Origin: Isoetes taiwanensis
Lineage: Eukaryota; Streptophyta; Lycopodiopsida; Isoetales; Isoetaceae
NCBI GenBank assembly: GCA_021234155.1
Contig: JAJEKV010000469.1
Location: 120,863 to 184,862, forward strand
Direction: 5' to 3'
DNA length: 64,000 nt
Positions within the stretch are counted from its first letter, which is position 1; each line of letters starts with the position of its first letter. The translations under genes and the position numbers were made by a program. The notes under the pieces were generated by a model. That model saw only the letters and a list, made by a program, of their open reading frames with translations, made no database searches and was not told the origin of the DNA. This document shows positions 1 to 12,561 of the stretch, piece by piece.

Positions 1-130
1 CTATATATATTTGCCGTGGTGTAGCATGGTTCCCGTGGTGCGATCTCAAAAGCGGCAACGATGGTCATCCTGAGAGCTCCGTGAACGAAGTTGGTGGTTG
101 AGCTTCGAGAACTGCCGATGTCGTAAAGTA

Positions 131-162
131 AAATGCAAATGCAAATGCGAATGCGAATGCGT
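131..162. repeat. Hexanucleotide repeat (AATGCR)n
   Basis: About five tandem copies of a six-base unit alternating AATGCA and AATGCG. No coding signal surrounds it. It lies in otherwise unremarkable AT-rich DNA. Confidence 0.6.
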
Positions 163-374
163 AACATCACCTTCACAAAATGTCAATGTCTTAAAATAGC
201 AATTTCGATTCAAATACTCTATTGTCTACAACTACAACATAAGCCATTTCACTCTTCGGCCATGGAGGGCAACCCTCCGTGCGCAGCACCTTGTTTTAAT
301 TTTTTTGTTGGCGTGGCACTAAAAGTCGCGTAAAAGAGACCTTTGACGCGAATCATTCAACGGCATGGCAATTG

Positions 375-515
375 GATGTATACAGGAATGTCAATTTGAC
401 ATTCTTGAGATGGAAATAGGTGACGCGCTCTCTGAGTGACCCCAGAGCGCAGAGCCCTGTTGACATCTCAAGAATGTCAAGTAAATTGACATTACTATAA
501 CATGGAAGCAATCTA
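375..515. repeat. Imperfect foldback (hairpin) sequence
   Basis: Positions 391-412 and 464-489 are reverse complements over about 22 bases apart from a small bulge. Inside the loop a second stem forms: GCGCTCT at 425-431 pairs with AGAGCGC at 444-450. Weaker pairing extends outward to about 375 and 515. A diverged inverted copy of 493-522 is seen near 687-720. The shape suits a foldback transposon remnant or a long RNA hairpin; no target-site duplication was found. Confidence 0.5.
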
Positions 516-869
516 GTTGCAATTCTGAGGCCAAGAATGCAAGTAAAACTCCAAGAATGCAAGGTAAATGCAGAGAATATAGGATAAAAACCAAGAATGT
601 TTTGTAAATGTTGTTGTTCTTCTCAGTAAAATTTCTATCGACATTCCCCGAGATCGATATGCGGATGTCACAATGTCATTTGAGTTGTGGGCGGGATTAC
701 AACTAGATTGCTTTTATGTCACGGTAAGATATTGCACGTATCAAAATTGCCAACGAAGAAATGAAAGAGGAACCGAGATTTCAAGGAATAGATGTTTTGC
801 ACAAATTCTTTGCTCAATCCAAATGAAAGGTGGTATTGTGGGTATAGGTCCATATCGCACAACATTATA

Positions 870-2637
870 AATAAAACATATTATTACGTGGAGGAAATAG
901 TTACGCGTGTAAGAAAGTAAACCATCGCTATCTCGGTATCATGAAATCACGAAATCTCTGCCACCATATCCAGATTCCATCATCACAATAGAACTGATGT
1001 ATTTGAGAAAAATGCAAACAATATTATGGCTTGGCGTTATTCCAAATCTCGATCATTTGATACTTCAAAATCAATGATGCCTACAGCTATGCAGTTGTTT
1101 ACCTTCATGTTAAGCTAAATGAAAGGAACAAAATGTTGTGAGACATCTATTTAATCAAATACATGTATGTGGTGCATATGCGATCCCAAAGATATAATTC
1201 AATTCTTATGTTTACTTTTGCAGGAGCTTTTTGAATGAATGTCTTATGAACTACTGCCTAAACTTATTAGCTGTAGATACAAAGTGCACATTTCCACCAA
1301 ACGCAGTCATAACTGTATCATATCGTGCACATCACCTTTATCATTTTAGAATCCTTATAATGCCTGCAAAAGAGCAAGGCAGTAAGAAAAACTGTAAATA
1401 CTGTAGCCAAAGTATATCTGGTTCAATGAAGCCAAATGTACAAAGACAAAGTAGTTATGATATGCAAACTCATATGCATAGACTAGCAACAACTTTTTGA
1501 CATTAAATTCGATTATTCATGTTATTCAGCCATAGACACCTAATGCAAAACTCAATAAGAATCCCCATATTTGCTTAAAGAATTATGCGTAACTATAATA
1601 TAATCTAAATAAACAACAATAATTATAATAAAGAAACAACAATAATTACGCATACTTATAATAAGCAAATCACTTATATCATTCATTAACTAAGAAACCT
1701 CGACAAGCAAGGTTTGAAAAAAATTATGTTGATGAGATTAACTAAATCATGTCCTAGAGCAAGGCATTTATAAAATCCTAAAACTCAACGACTTTAATAA
1801 TAAGCTTACCTTCGATGTCAACAAGGACTGGATTACGAGAGAAGAGACACGTTCTACACATGTAAGTGACTTTATTGTGGAGGCTTCCATTCCATAGAAC
1901 AAGATATATTATCTTCTTGTAGACTTGTTGTTAGTGGCATGCATATTGATTCAACAGCACATTCTATAAACAAAATATGCATAAAACTTGGTGCTGAGAG
2001 AAGCCGCATTTCAACGTGCAACAACTTGAGAGCAATCTATAATTTCAAGAGCAAGGGCAACAACGTCATGTATTACTGGTGAAGGTAAGGTACATATATA
2101 CCTCATCATAACTTATTTATAAAACACGAGACGGATATCTAAGACCATGCACTCACTTGAACTGGTGCTGCGGCTTTAACTAGTTCGTAAAACCGCATCA
2201 CTGCTGGCCTTAAAAAGCTTCTCTTGATGCATTAGTTGATAAAACCTAGCGGTCTTTGCCATTGATTAATATTTAGAAGAATAGAATAGAAGATCAAATG
2301 CACACCTTTGCGCATTAGCTCAGTAAAATAATCCAAAAGCACAACAAGAAGTAATGGAATGAAAAAGGATTTGAGGTCATTTTCAATTATTTTGCTGAAT
2401 GTAATGATGTGGTGTTATGTATAAAAGCACTCGTTGCAATTTTGCTGTAAGAATGAGGGGCTTTTCTTTGTGCTTCTAGAAACCATGCTAACAAAGAACT
2501 AAGCCGATGATGTTTTGACAAGATTGTTTTTTGAATTCCTCATATGTACTTTGTAGAATATCTCCTTGTGACAAGTATATATTTGGATGCTTGCATTGTG
2601 ATTGGATGAAAGGAAATGCCACAGGATATTCTATTTC
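870..2637. other. AT-rich DNA without recognisable genes
   Basis: Open frames here are short and show no family motif. A small direct repeat (AAACAACAATAATTA, twice) lies near 1611-1650. Nothing else stands out. Confidence 0.5.
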
Positions 2638-2737
2638 TACTATCTACTTTGTCAAATAAGAATCATAAATACAAGGAGATAGCGAGATTTTCATTACACA
2701 CAAGATTAGGAGATCGACTCGACTCCTGCCTTCGTTT

Positions 2738-2960
2738 GGGTGTATGGCTCCGGTTGGTAGAGCACGGGCCCTTAACCTAATGGTCGTAGGTTCAAGTCCC
2801 AACACGCATGAGACCCGAACAGTTACGATGCATCGCGGGGCCTGAGTTCGATCCAACAACTCATCCCCGCCAAGACAGACCACCTAGGATTGGGTGGGAC
2901 CTCTCATCTAGATGCATGTCGTCCGGGCTCTCCACCAAAGAGGATGCATAAGCAAGGTAT
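2738..2960 (+). mobile_element. tRNA-Lys-derived SINE (or tRNA pseudogene with SINE body)
   Basis: The first ~72 bases resemble plant tRNA-Lys(CUU). There is an A-box-like TGGCTCCGGTTGG, the D-stem pair GCTC/GAGC, an anticodon loop CCCTTAA, and a B box GGTTCAAGTCC. The acceptor and T stems do not pair properly, so it is unlikely to make tRNA. The following ~150 bases include a second B-box-like GAGTTCGATCC and are not tRNA, as expected of a SINE body. Pol III transcription would start from the internal promoter. The 3' end and target duplication were not resolved. Confidence 0.5.
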
Positions 2961-5900
2961 TACATCCATACGTATTTCTTCATGCCCCAAGCGATAAATT
3001 ATACAAATTCTATTGGCCAACGGTAACGTCATCACTGGTGTGTAATTTGATTTTCACAAGGTAGCATCAAGTGGCACAAGATCCTCTTGTCTTTTTTTCT
3101 AACACAACACTTTACCCACTAAAAATACCATTAAAAAAAACTAGGATGGATCAACAAAAATTATCACAATCATAATCCTTTATGTACAAATGATCTAAAT
3201 GATTGAAAAAGAATAACACAACTTTTGCACTATTGCTTCTTTGTTTATAGAATTGCATATTCCAATAAGTAAATTAGTAAAAAATGATTCGGTGGCTCTT
3301 GCAGTATTTTTCTTCTTTTTTATTAACTCATATATTTAGACCAAAGACATTGGGGAAGAGAAATGTTCATGACGGTCTTTGGCTGCCCATGAATAATTTC
3401 TGTCCCTCCTATATAACGCATTTTGCTTTTCTGTTCTCGACTATTTTCATCCTCACTAATTCAACATATCGACATGCCTTTTTGAAAGTTGTGCCCTAAT
3501 CTTGCAGCGGACATTTGGTAGTTTTACGACCTATAAGGTGCTTCGCGCAATTTTGATTTTGTACCTACTACAAGTTTGTATCAAAAAATAGAAAAAATGC
3601 CTATTTGAATATGATTATCAACTTCTTAAGAATAGAATAGAATAGAGCATTCTGAGCCTCCACCAATATTTGACTATGTTAACGAGGATGCACTTGATAA
3701 TCCCAGACAGAATTGGGGCTCTCTAATGAAGTGGCCCACAAATTTGTCATGTATTATGGTAATGTTCCTGACCTATTTGACATCTCTTTGTTAGCTAGAG
3801 TGCTATTAACATGTCATCGATATAGAAGAGGCTATTCTGCTTACAAAATAAGATAGATTGACATAAGCTATCTCAAATGTTAGAGCCACATAAAAGTACT
3901 TGAGTGTTGCATGGAGTCTTTTTTAAAGGGCAAGGGATCAAGATGGTTATAAACATGATCGTCTTACTAATGCTAAGATGGCCTCAATTTTCGAAGTATC
4001 TTAAGACTAAGGTGCTAAATTTACCACTCTGGAAAAGTTTTTTGCATTATGTCCATGGCTTCTCCCCATGAAGGCCATGGAACAAAGAATATAATGTTTG
4101 GACTTCAATGTGACAAATGATACTAGCGTCTTTGTGATAATGGAAAATATTAAAAACTTGTGCACGATGGCGCAGTATACAAGCTTGACTCTCGTGTGGA
4201 TGTATGTTTATTTTAGTGTATTGTATGACTATTGTGGATATTCTTTTTTGTGTGTCGTGAAATGGTTTAATTTTCATTTATGCCCTCGGCTACTGATTGT
4301 AATAAAACTAAACATTGTTATGTCTAGATTAACTTCATTGCATAGGCATGATGTCCATAAACATTTCATGGAGGCATTCATGTCCCTGGCGTCCCCCGAT
4401 CCTGGATGAGCCTAAAACCCATCCCTAGATCTTTTTTTGGCTCTTTGGGATTGCACAACCAAGCTTTTGGGGCTGTAAAGGTTCCATGTCCTCTCACTAG
4501 TGAGGGTAACCTGATGGTAAGCTCCTAATGACTGCAACCATAATTTCCCAAATGTAAATTGACAATGACTTACCCGTTTGTTCGTCATAGTGCTTATGAG
4601 CATGAATTGAATTAAGGTATTCAAATACAATGGAATCCTCTTGTTTGAAAAGAGCTTTAAAAGCTTTATGAGGTTAACTTCAAATTTCTTGCTGCTTTTT
4701 TTGAAGGCAATTTGGCAAACTGTACCAATAGGGGTTTATTTAGACAGACTGTTAAGTCCAGATTATAGCTTGAGCGAAATTTCCTCGGAGTCGTTATTGA
4801 TGGTGCAATATAAAATTTAGCCTCGTTAGGATCGTTTTTGACATTGCTTACGAGTATCTTTTAGATAGGATATCTTTTGCACCAAATCGAACAAACGAAA
4901 TGTTCGCAGTGGTCCTGGCCGTCGGCGCGATAAATTTCTTGTATTAGATAAGATACATGCCAAAGGACATGCAAAAGAGCATCATCTTTGCAAAGAGTGT
5001 TCTATTTTTGTTGTGATTCCTTCCAAATCACATAACAATGCATAGAGTATGCATGTGACCCAGATCAAGAGAAGAGTCATATCAAGAATGGGATTTAAAT
5101 AATGATGGGATCTTCAAAGCAATGCTAGAGCTCACAACAGATACAAAATGCACATCGTTTAGTTCTTACAACACCACAAATATTCACAGCAAGAAATGGT
5201 ACATGCCCACATAGGTAAGTTATGGGAAATTCCATAATATCTCATCATTTTAGCATAATCGTTATAGTAGAGCCAAAAGTTTAAGGTGTGTGTCCATTTT
5301 TCATTCAATTAGCATTTATTATTGTATTTCCACCAACTTTGGCATTATTATCACCCGGTTGAATAACCTCCCATGGCCCTAATTCAAATTATATCATTCC
5401 GTATTATTGACCGGGTGCCATTTATAATACTTTAGGAAATACTCTCATATTCCAAATATTGAGGACCAAACATAGCGGGCTCTTATCCGACTTTTGAAAG
5501 CTGTAACTCTAAGGAGCTAATTTAAGTTCTTGGCCGAGAAAGAGAATCGAGTAATTTTTCTAAAAGCCGGATCTGATTTAATGTCTTATACTTTTTGGTA
5601 GCTACAACGTTCTTATTTTCAAACATATCTATTTTACATCCCAAACCCAAAACATGCCACATTTTATCCTGGGTAAATGTGAATGTGAACTCATAAATTT
5701 GTTAAGTTCAAGTGGTAACGGCTTGAGATTGTTGCCAACATGGCTTCAGATTGGTATATATGAAATAGTAGTTCAAAAGAATAGAATACAATATCATAAA
5801 CGCTTTGTGTTGTTGATTCAGACAACAAAAATAGAAAGTGAAATTCATAGTGAGAAAATTGAAAGCTAAGATTCGACCTTACCTGAAGAACCTTTGCCAT

Positions 5901-5990
5901 CTCTCCCAACCACAAACAAATGATGAGACATGGAAGATCTCGAGATATGTTCTTCCAAGATGGCTAGTTAAAAAATGTCACATTTAAAGG
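2961..5990. other. AT-rich intergenic DNA
   Basis: No conserved motif in any frame, no terminal repeats and no RNA gene seen. Short (GAATA)n runs occur near 3628-3650. The open frames on both strands at 4047-4409 lack family features. Confidence 0.4.
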
Positions 5991-5995
5991 AATTT

Positions 5996-6070
5996 GGGTG
6001 GGGCTTGAACCCACTACCTCTAGAGTGGTAGTTGTGCATCCCTAACAACCAAAAGGCCACGATGATTTGG
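5996..6070 (-). mobile_element. tRNA-like SINE head
   Basis: Read on the minus strand there is an A-box-like TGGCCTTTTGGTTG, then about 35 bases later a good B box GGGTTCAAGCCCC, giving tRNA-like spacing. The cloverleaf is poor. It is best read as the pol III promoter of a SINE or a decayed tRNA gene of undetermined isotype. Confidence 0.4.
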
Positions 6071-7360
6071 ATGAAACCAAATCACACGCTCAGACCTGCT
6101 TAGTTAATCATCACACTATATCTCCTCAGAAAATGCCCAAACATGTGGCCACAAAAGCATGTCGCATGTACATGCCAAAACACATGATAAAATGCAGACT
6201 ACATACGCATGTCAAAAGACCTTTTTCCCCTTTTTTTTTTAGGGTAAGAGTAAATTTTTTATTTGTAATGATATAAAAGTACAAAGGGTCCACCACAATG
6301 GACAGGTAGAAAAAATTAGCGCCAAAATTATGGATCAAACACCTTAAACCAAGGCCCACAAGAAAATCAAATGAAAAAAAAAGCCTCCTTTCCTTTTCCC
6401 CGAAAAACATCGAAGAGACCATTCCTTAATGTGCTAAAAGGTTTAAATCATAGGGATAGCTACAAATATTGCATATGTGTTCTGAATATTGAATTGAATT
6501 AGCTAAGTCGAATTAACTTGACAAAATTTTTTATCGTGATGGCCAGGGCTGCCGAACATTTCTCTTTGTCGACTCACTTACTAATATGGAACTTTTGTGA
6601 AGTTGGAATGGGAGGAGAGGCATGAGTTTATGAACGTTGTTAACATAGGGTCTTGAAATTTACCTTGGTGTATTTGTTTTTCGAAACCATATTTTGCATG
6701 TATATGACAGAAATTCCTTATGGGGTTTGTTATTATTATCATCTAGCATTGATTTTTTAGACTAGCAATGATTGTTTTAGACTCCCATGCTTGACAAAGT
6801 CGAGGCAAGTTTTATTGTGATCTCAATTCTCATCTCATCCATGCTCGTGCAAGCTGTTAAAGTAGGATAGGTTTGAGTTGAACAATTGAATTATGGGTAG
6901 CTTGAGTTGAGAAGATATATATAGTTTGTTGAGAAGAAATGGCATCGTACGCAATGGTTGTGCACCTCATATGATGGATGTCCTACTACTTTATTGTTAA
7001 CCTATGTATTGTATATGTTTAATATGTATAATTTAGAGCACTATTTCACAGCTAAAGGCTGGCGGATCTTTAGAATCTTTAGATGGTGACACAAAATTCC
7101 CAGTAAGCTTCTTGGGAAGTGTTTGTAACTTGTATGTATAAGCTTAGTAGAGTTTGATGCAAATCCAATCATCTTAAAAATTTCAGTAACACCAACCTTT
7201 GAACCTCATATGTCACATAAGATTCCCACGAAAGATGAAGTAAAGGAAAATTATGACTCAAGGAAGTGTTATTTTCAGCATTTAATGTTGTAGTGGACCA
7301 CTGTGTAGCTATTTTAAACAATGGTTAGCATTAGAAACGAATCATATTATCAAACTACAA
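6071..7360. other. AT-rich DNA without recognisable genes
   Basis: No conserved frame or element ends were recognised in this stretch. Confidence 0.4.
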
Positions 7361-7515
7361 AAACATGCTATTTTTTTACCTTGTTGGGAAACTCCTTTAT
7401 TCATCAGGTTCTCTGCAACATCTTTTTATCACACTAACACTATAAAACATGCTATGTTTTACCTTGTTGAAAAACTCCCTTTATTCATCAGGTTCAGCAA
7501 CATCTTTACAATGAG
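7361..7515. repeat. Tandem duplication, ~80-bp unit, two copies
   Basis: The first copy starts AAACATGCTATTTTTTTACC near 7361. A second copy starts near 7445 and runs through a shared TTTATTCATCAGGTTC block. The copies differ by small indels. They lie about 1 kb beyond the stop codon of the minus-strand VPS26 gene. Confidence 0.6.
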
Positions 7516-8534
7516 TATAACACAAAATAGAGATCATTAATCGATAATGAAGAGATAAGCATGGTCTGCCTGCATGTGGAAGTGCTTCATACAAAAACAA
7601 AAAGAAGTCGCAGTAGACGTTTTACGAAGGCGGAATGTTTGAAAAGGGCGGACCCTCTCTTTAACAGATCGAAAAGGAAAAGTTGGAATTAAGAGCAAAA
7701 AAAGAGACGAGCATCCATGACATATCTTGCACTTACAAATTGAGGGCAGTATTATTCCAAGCATCGACAAATCAAAAAGAGACATACCAAGATGCAAAAG
7801 CCAACAAAAAAGTGCTCGCATTGCTCTTTAGATTAGGATCAGCAATGCCCGGATGCATCGAGCTTAGGATTACATCATCTGCACAGGGCATTCTAATCGC
7901 GACCTGTCTCGCCAGATTCCACAATTCTGCCCGACCCAAAATTCATGGAAAAAAGTTAGCACAAAATCACTGGAAAAATTACCCCGAAAAAGTGTACCCA
8001 GAAAAAATAACATACAACGTGTCACGATAATGCGAACCCCTATAATCTTTATACATGTTTACATAAAAATAGTCGACTCAAGATGAGCTTATCTCATAAC
8101 TAGCTGTTATAATTAAGCAAAGCCCGATGGCAAAGGGTGCCACGCCTACAAATAGGAGATAGCTACATAGGAGATGGGGATAGCTACATAGCTTCTCCTT
8201 GCAGTATCCAACCTAATTGTTAGAAATCCTCCATCAACTTTGATTTCATTGGGGATGGTTTTTCCCAAATTGTCTTACTTCTTCGAATATGTCTTTTCCA
8301 TTTAAGACATCATTCACGAGGGTCTTAAAGATCATCTCGTCCCGGCTCGCAGTTCATATAACGATGCATAAGTAAAACTAGAACAATGCCAAAGGAAGGA
8401 TATGCATCTAACCAGTACACGAGGTCTTGCAATTCAATTTAAGTAAAAAGTTCTGAGACATGGAAAAATTTCATTTCATTTATCACCTACGGACCGAAAT
8501 AGCCAAACTGAAACTGCAAATTTATCTGGAATGC
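7516..8534. other. 3' flank of VPS26, no supported gene
   Basis: This lies downstream of the VPS26 stop on its strand. A 115-codon plus-strand frame (7683-8030) has no recognisable domain and is not called as a gene. Part of the stretch may be VPS26 3' UTR. Confidence 0.35.
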
Positions 8535-10936
8535 TCATGCTGCTCGATACATGGTAATCTCTTGCTGTTTGAGTAACGTCTATCTTCATCATCCACAAGG
8601 ACTAAGTTGAAAGTATTTTACGCTGAACTTGTTATTAATGTTCTTGATACGTTGGAGTCAAGTCATATGGGCCTAAGAATAAAGCGTATTGGTATTGATT
8701 CACCTGCATCCCCTGAATTAGCATTTACTCACAAATTACACAACAATGCAGGAGAGAGGCATTACCACGAACAGGGGCACCATCCATCAGTTCATACTTT
8801 GCAATTGTTTCGGTCTCTGTATAGGTGTTTGGACCAGCACCAGTTGATTCACGGCGCCTGATTTCGATTTCCATATGCTTGATTTTCAATCGAACAAGCA
8901 AGAAGTAAATTTTCCCAAGGATAACGTCTTTTAAATGATACCTAGAATACCAAAGTGGGCTTCTTAGGAATCTAGCTGATAATCTAGCTGATAATGAAGA
9001 CAACAGACCATAGAAAAATTGACATGATTGTGCTAAAAATTAGGTTAAAATGGCAATGAAATTGCAACATGCTACGCACTTGCTTTTGCTATACTCGAAT
9101 TCAATATGCAAGCAATCCTCAATGCCAACTTCCATCTGCAAATAAATTTGAGCAAATTTAAGCAGACATTCTGGCTTTCATAAATGCTGGAATGCTACAG
9201 CTATAAACTCAAAACACATCAACTTACCTTAATGCTATTATTGATTTCTGGGGGCGAGGATAAGTTCCGTACCTATTTACATAGCAATTATTTTGGTTAT
9301 ATCATCTGAGAGGTGGTGACTTCTGTATCTTCCTACTTTCCTACATTTTAGCATGAAAAAACACTCTAGTTAAATGGGACCAAAATACCCAAAAGTCTTT
9401 GTACTCCACAATATTGGTTGCATAACCCGGCTGCAGTGTCACTTTCAATATGTACCTGTGTAAAAAAAGAACTTGATAAGTCAATGTCAGCATGCAAGTC
9501 ATGCCGTCTCTACATCAAATTTGATCTCCAGCAGCTTCTTTGGTAAGCACACCAAAGAATTAGGGAGCTTAGAATGCCATAAGACAATACAAGTCAAATA
9601 TAAAACAGTGCTTACCTAAGCCTTACGTTTGTGCCATTGTATGATTCATATGGCATTTCAACTGTAGAAAACTTCGAAGGGATATACTTTTAGTTCCATA
9701 ATTTCTCCAGGCACATCAAGCTCCCGAACTATAGCAAATAAATAGTGATTGCAATCTGATAGTTTAAAACAAATAACAGCAATGGGATAAAAAAAAACAC
9801 GTACCAAGAGATGTAAAATCATAAAATGTACCCACGATCAAAATAGAGTTCTAGAAAGATAAAAGAAAAAATTTAGTGCATCATCAATAGCATTACCGCA
9901 AATATGCTAGATGTAAATGCAAGATAGTTAATTAACAACACTCTGTTCCATAATACCTATTTGACCAAGCAGCTCGATTTTTTAAACCAACATGTTCCAC
10001 CTTCTTCCGGGAAGAGGGTCTATTGAAACTCTGTTAATTAGCATAATACATTATTAAAACTGACACTGGAAATACAAAAAATCAACAAACTTCATGTGCA
10101 TGGGTTTCACCTATAAGTTGTGAACTTACGGACCTCCCAATCCACGCTATCCTGGCTTTGAAAAAGCGGAACAAAAAATGTTTGACCATTATTCTTGACG
10201 TTCACCTGATTATGTACCAGCAGTGCATGATAAAGAGAACGTAATCTTGAAACTTTAAATTGCACAAAGACATCTATTACATTACATGCCACTAAGTTCT
10301 GAATTGTCCGCCAAACTTCGAATTCTGAGCGAGATATTCTCTTCTCACAACCAAGCCAAAAAATGTATCTTCAAACATTTCCATGAAGAGGATTGATGGG
10401 CATTACCCCAGCTCATTTGCCTCCTAAGGCCATCTGATGGTTTTAAAATATGCAATTTTGATAAAGCATCTATCCTGCTACCATTACCATGGCAGATGCT
10501 CAATGCAACCTTAACAAAGGGAGCAAAAGGAAAGAGACACAAAATCTTCCAAAATAATGACTCTGACACTCTCCATCCTTAGCATCAGCACATGGGTTAT
10601 AAACAGACCTTCGAGATATAGCTACTTGAGTTGGTCAAAATGCAACTTCTGTGATACTGTAGGTTTAAAAGATTGCGCAAAATTCGCTCTCCCGTCTCTA
10701 TGTCACGTTTTTTTTTCAATTGCTCTTTTTGAATAACTTTCAAATGCAAAGGGCATTCATAAAATGGGCCAGAAAGAAGTTAATCAATCCTACAACATCA
10801 TCCTAAGTAGCAAAAATGTCTGTAATGACCTACAAGGACCATGCATACTGACATGTTTTAGGGTTGTTGTATCTGAGAGTTCTATAGAAATTGCGCATGG
10901 TGATCTGAATGCTCCAATGATATAATTCTGCCACAT
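8535..10936 (-). CDS. VPS26: VPS26, retromer core subunit; ten exons, several frame breaks
   Basis: VPS26 is the arrestin-fold subunit that with VPS35 and VPS29 forms the retromer coat for endosomal sorting of membrane cargo. Exons (minus strand): 10853-10936, 10134-10205, 9957-10030, 9805-9850, 9616-9728, 9389-9455, 9228-9272, 9080-9135, 8766-8941 and 8535-8703, about 300 codons, the family's normal length. Diagnostic stretches are NYIIGAF at the N-terminus, NNGQTFFVPLFQSQD, ELDVPGEI, MEVGIEDCLHIEFEYSKSK, YHLKDVILGKIYFLLVR and ETETIAKYELMDGAPVRG; a C-terminal QQEITMYR precedes a TGA. Introns keep GT/AG ends, e.g. GTAAGC after exon 5. One-base indels break exons 3, 4, 5 and 10, so it is either a young unprocessed pseudogene or a real gene with consensus errors. 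The start is the ATG six bases before AATTATATC; an upstream coding exon is possible because that site also ends in CAG. Confidence 0.9.
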
Positions 10937-11700
10937 CACATACAAAGGTAAAGCAAGCAAAACATTTTGCAAGAAATGGAAAAGCCAGATTCAGGAGTTT
11001 TACCATTCTGGAGTAAACTACAAAGTTGGACCCATAGATTCACCTCTTTTGCCTGCAGAATCCTATAGACATAAATATTTAACAGAATATAACGAATCAA
11101 TACAATGTAGTTGCTGAGATGAGAAGTCAAACATTTGGAATCAATAAAAGTACTGTTGAAATTAACATCATGTTTTAAAATCAATTCAGTTTACAAGAGA
11201 GGAGAATTTAACCTTGGAAAGCAAAAAATAATCTACAGCTAGTAAGAAAGCCTTCCGAATAATTAGACATAAAAGCATATAGAATCGTAACATATAAACC
11301 GCATGCACAAGCGGATACATCTAAGATCGGATCAAAGAAAGAAATATTGCAGTAGCTATGCCCAATAAAACCAGACAAAAAACAGCAAAGGCACTATATA
11401 TTTTCTTGAAAACCAGTGAGCCAACCTCTAAAACACGGGATCAGGGTGCCCTGGGCCTATATTCTAATCTTATATATAGATCCATTTCAAAACCTTCATT
11501 CAAATACAAATTCTGCACAAATTCCGACGTTAAGATCAACCAAAAAAGGAGGAAAAATAGAAAATACAGAAACAGAAAAAGGGAACAAGCTCGGGGCCTA
11601 AAGAGGCCAGGTTAGAAGAAGGAAGGCACCTGCAGAGCGGAAGCAGCTATGGAGAATTCAGTGACTCACAGAATGGACAGGACACGTGAAATTGACGTGT
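10937..11700 (-). promoter_or_regulatory. Probable 5' leader, first intron and proximal promoter of VPS26
   Basis: Upstream of the VPS26 start the minus strand is pyrimidine-rich (about 11540-11640), as plant 5' UTRs and first introns often are. An ACGTG-containing CACGTGTC element lies near 11680. No TATA box was assigned. The limits are an inference from position. Confidence 0.3.
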
Positions 11701-12540
11701 CAAATGATTTTTTCATTCTCTAAAACCCTCAGGCCCAGATTCCAGAATAGCCAATAATATTATGCCACGTCCGTAATTCTACTCATGCTTGAGATTCCAT
11801 TAAAGGTGTCTATTTTTGACGTGTCGATTACATGGAGCTGCCATCGGCGTCTGAAATTGACGGGAAGTCCCCGTGAGTTCGCCACTCCTGTTTCGTGGTA
11901 TCCCGTCGGACCGAATCACTCAGGAGTTCGGGATTTGCGTGTTCTGAGGAGTTAGGGCTCTGCTATCTACAATAGTGGTAAAGTTCTCATCGTAGTGATA
12001 ATGTTATTGGAAGTTCTCTACGGGTTTAAATTTCAAATTTTTACTTCAAATTTCACAGTTTTTTGCATAATGGACATTGTTAAATTCCTCATAATGTAGA
12101 TAATGAGGAATTTAGAATGCATTCACAGTGTATAAGGATCTGAGTTGAGGTCTTTGGCTAATTCCTCCTTTTCTAGTTTTAGCCTTTGCATTATTGTGCA
12201 AGGCATTATGTCCTATGCACCTCAAAACGTGTTCATATCCTTTTGGTATGGTTTTGTGCATTATGCTTATTCTTGCTACACATTCATCTTTGGCGTTGTC
12301 AAAAGAGCGTGATTCTGTTGGTACAACAATAGTTTCCTAAGCGTACATTTAAGCGTGATGGTTAAACTCACTAAATTCTTTTTGCATTATATAATCTGAC
12401 CTCTTCGCTTATCGTCCCTTAATATTACCGGCGGGGTTCAAGGCTAAATAATGACATCAAGCTTTTATGTCTAACTTATTCTGTTTGCTACTAATAGTAA
12501 TGTTTGTTGCCGACAATAGTCCTATTCTTTGTTTATAATT
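11701..12540. other. Intergenic DNA, GC-richer near 11800-11950, containing a perfect hairpin
   Basis: The left part is less AT-rich than its surroundings and could be promoter sequence for VPS26. A 12-bp perfect inverted repeat lies at 12081-12114. A plausible splice acceptor (TTTATAATTGCAG) ends at 12544, just before the next coding block. Confidence 0.35.
12081..12114. repeat. Perfect 12-bp inverted repeat (hairpin)
   Basis: TAAATTCCTCAT at 12081-12092 is the exact reverse complement of 12103-12114, with a 10-base loop. No oligo(T) follows, so no terminator claim is made. Confidence 0.7.
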
Positions 12541-12561
12541 GCAGAGGTTTTCTCTTGAAAA

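Noticed and set aside
2738-2809. Functional tRNA-Lys gene
   Set aside because: A and B boxes and the anticodon loop are recognisable, but acceptor and T stems fail to pair, so it is read as a SINE head or pseudogene.
7683-8030. 115-codon plus-strand gene
   Set aside because: No recognisable domain and it lies in the likely 3' flank of VPS26 on the opposite strand.
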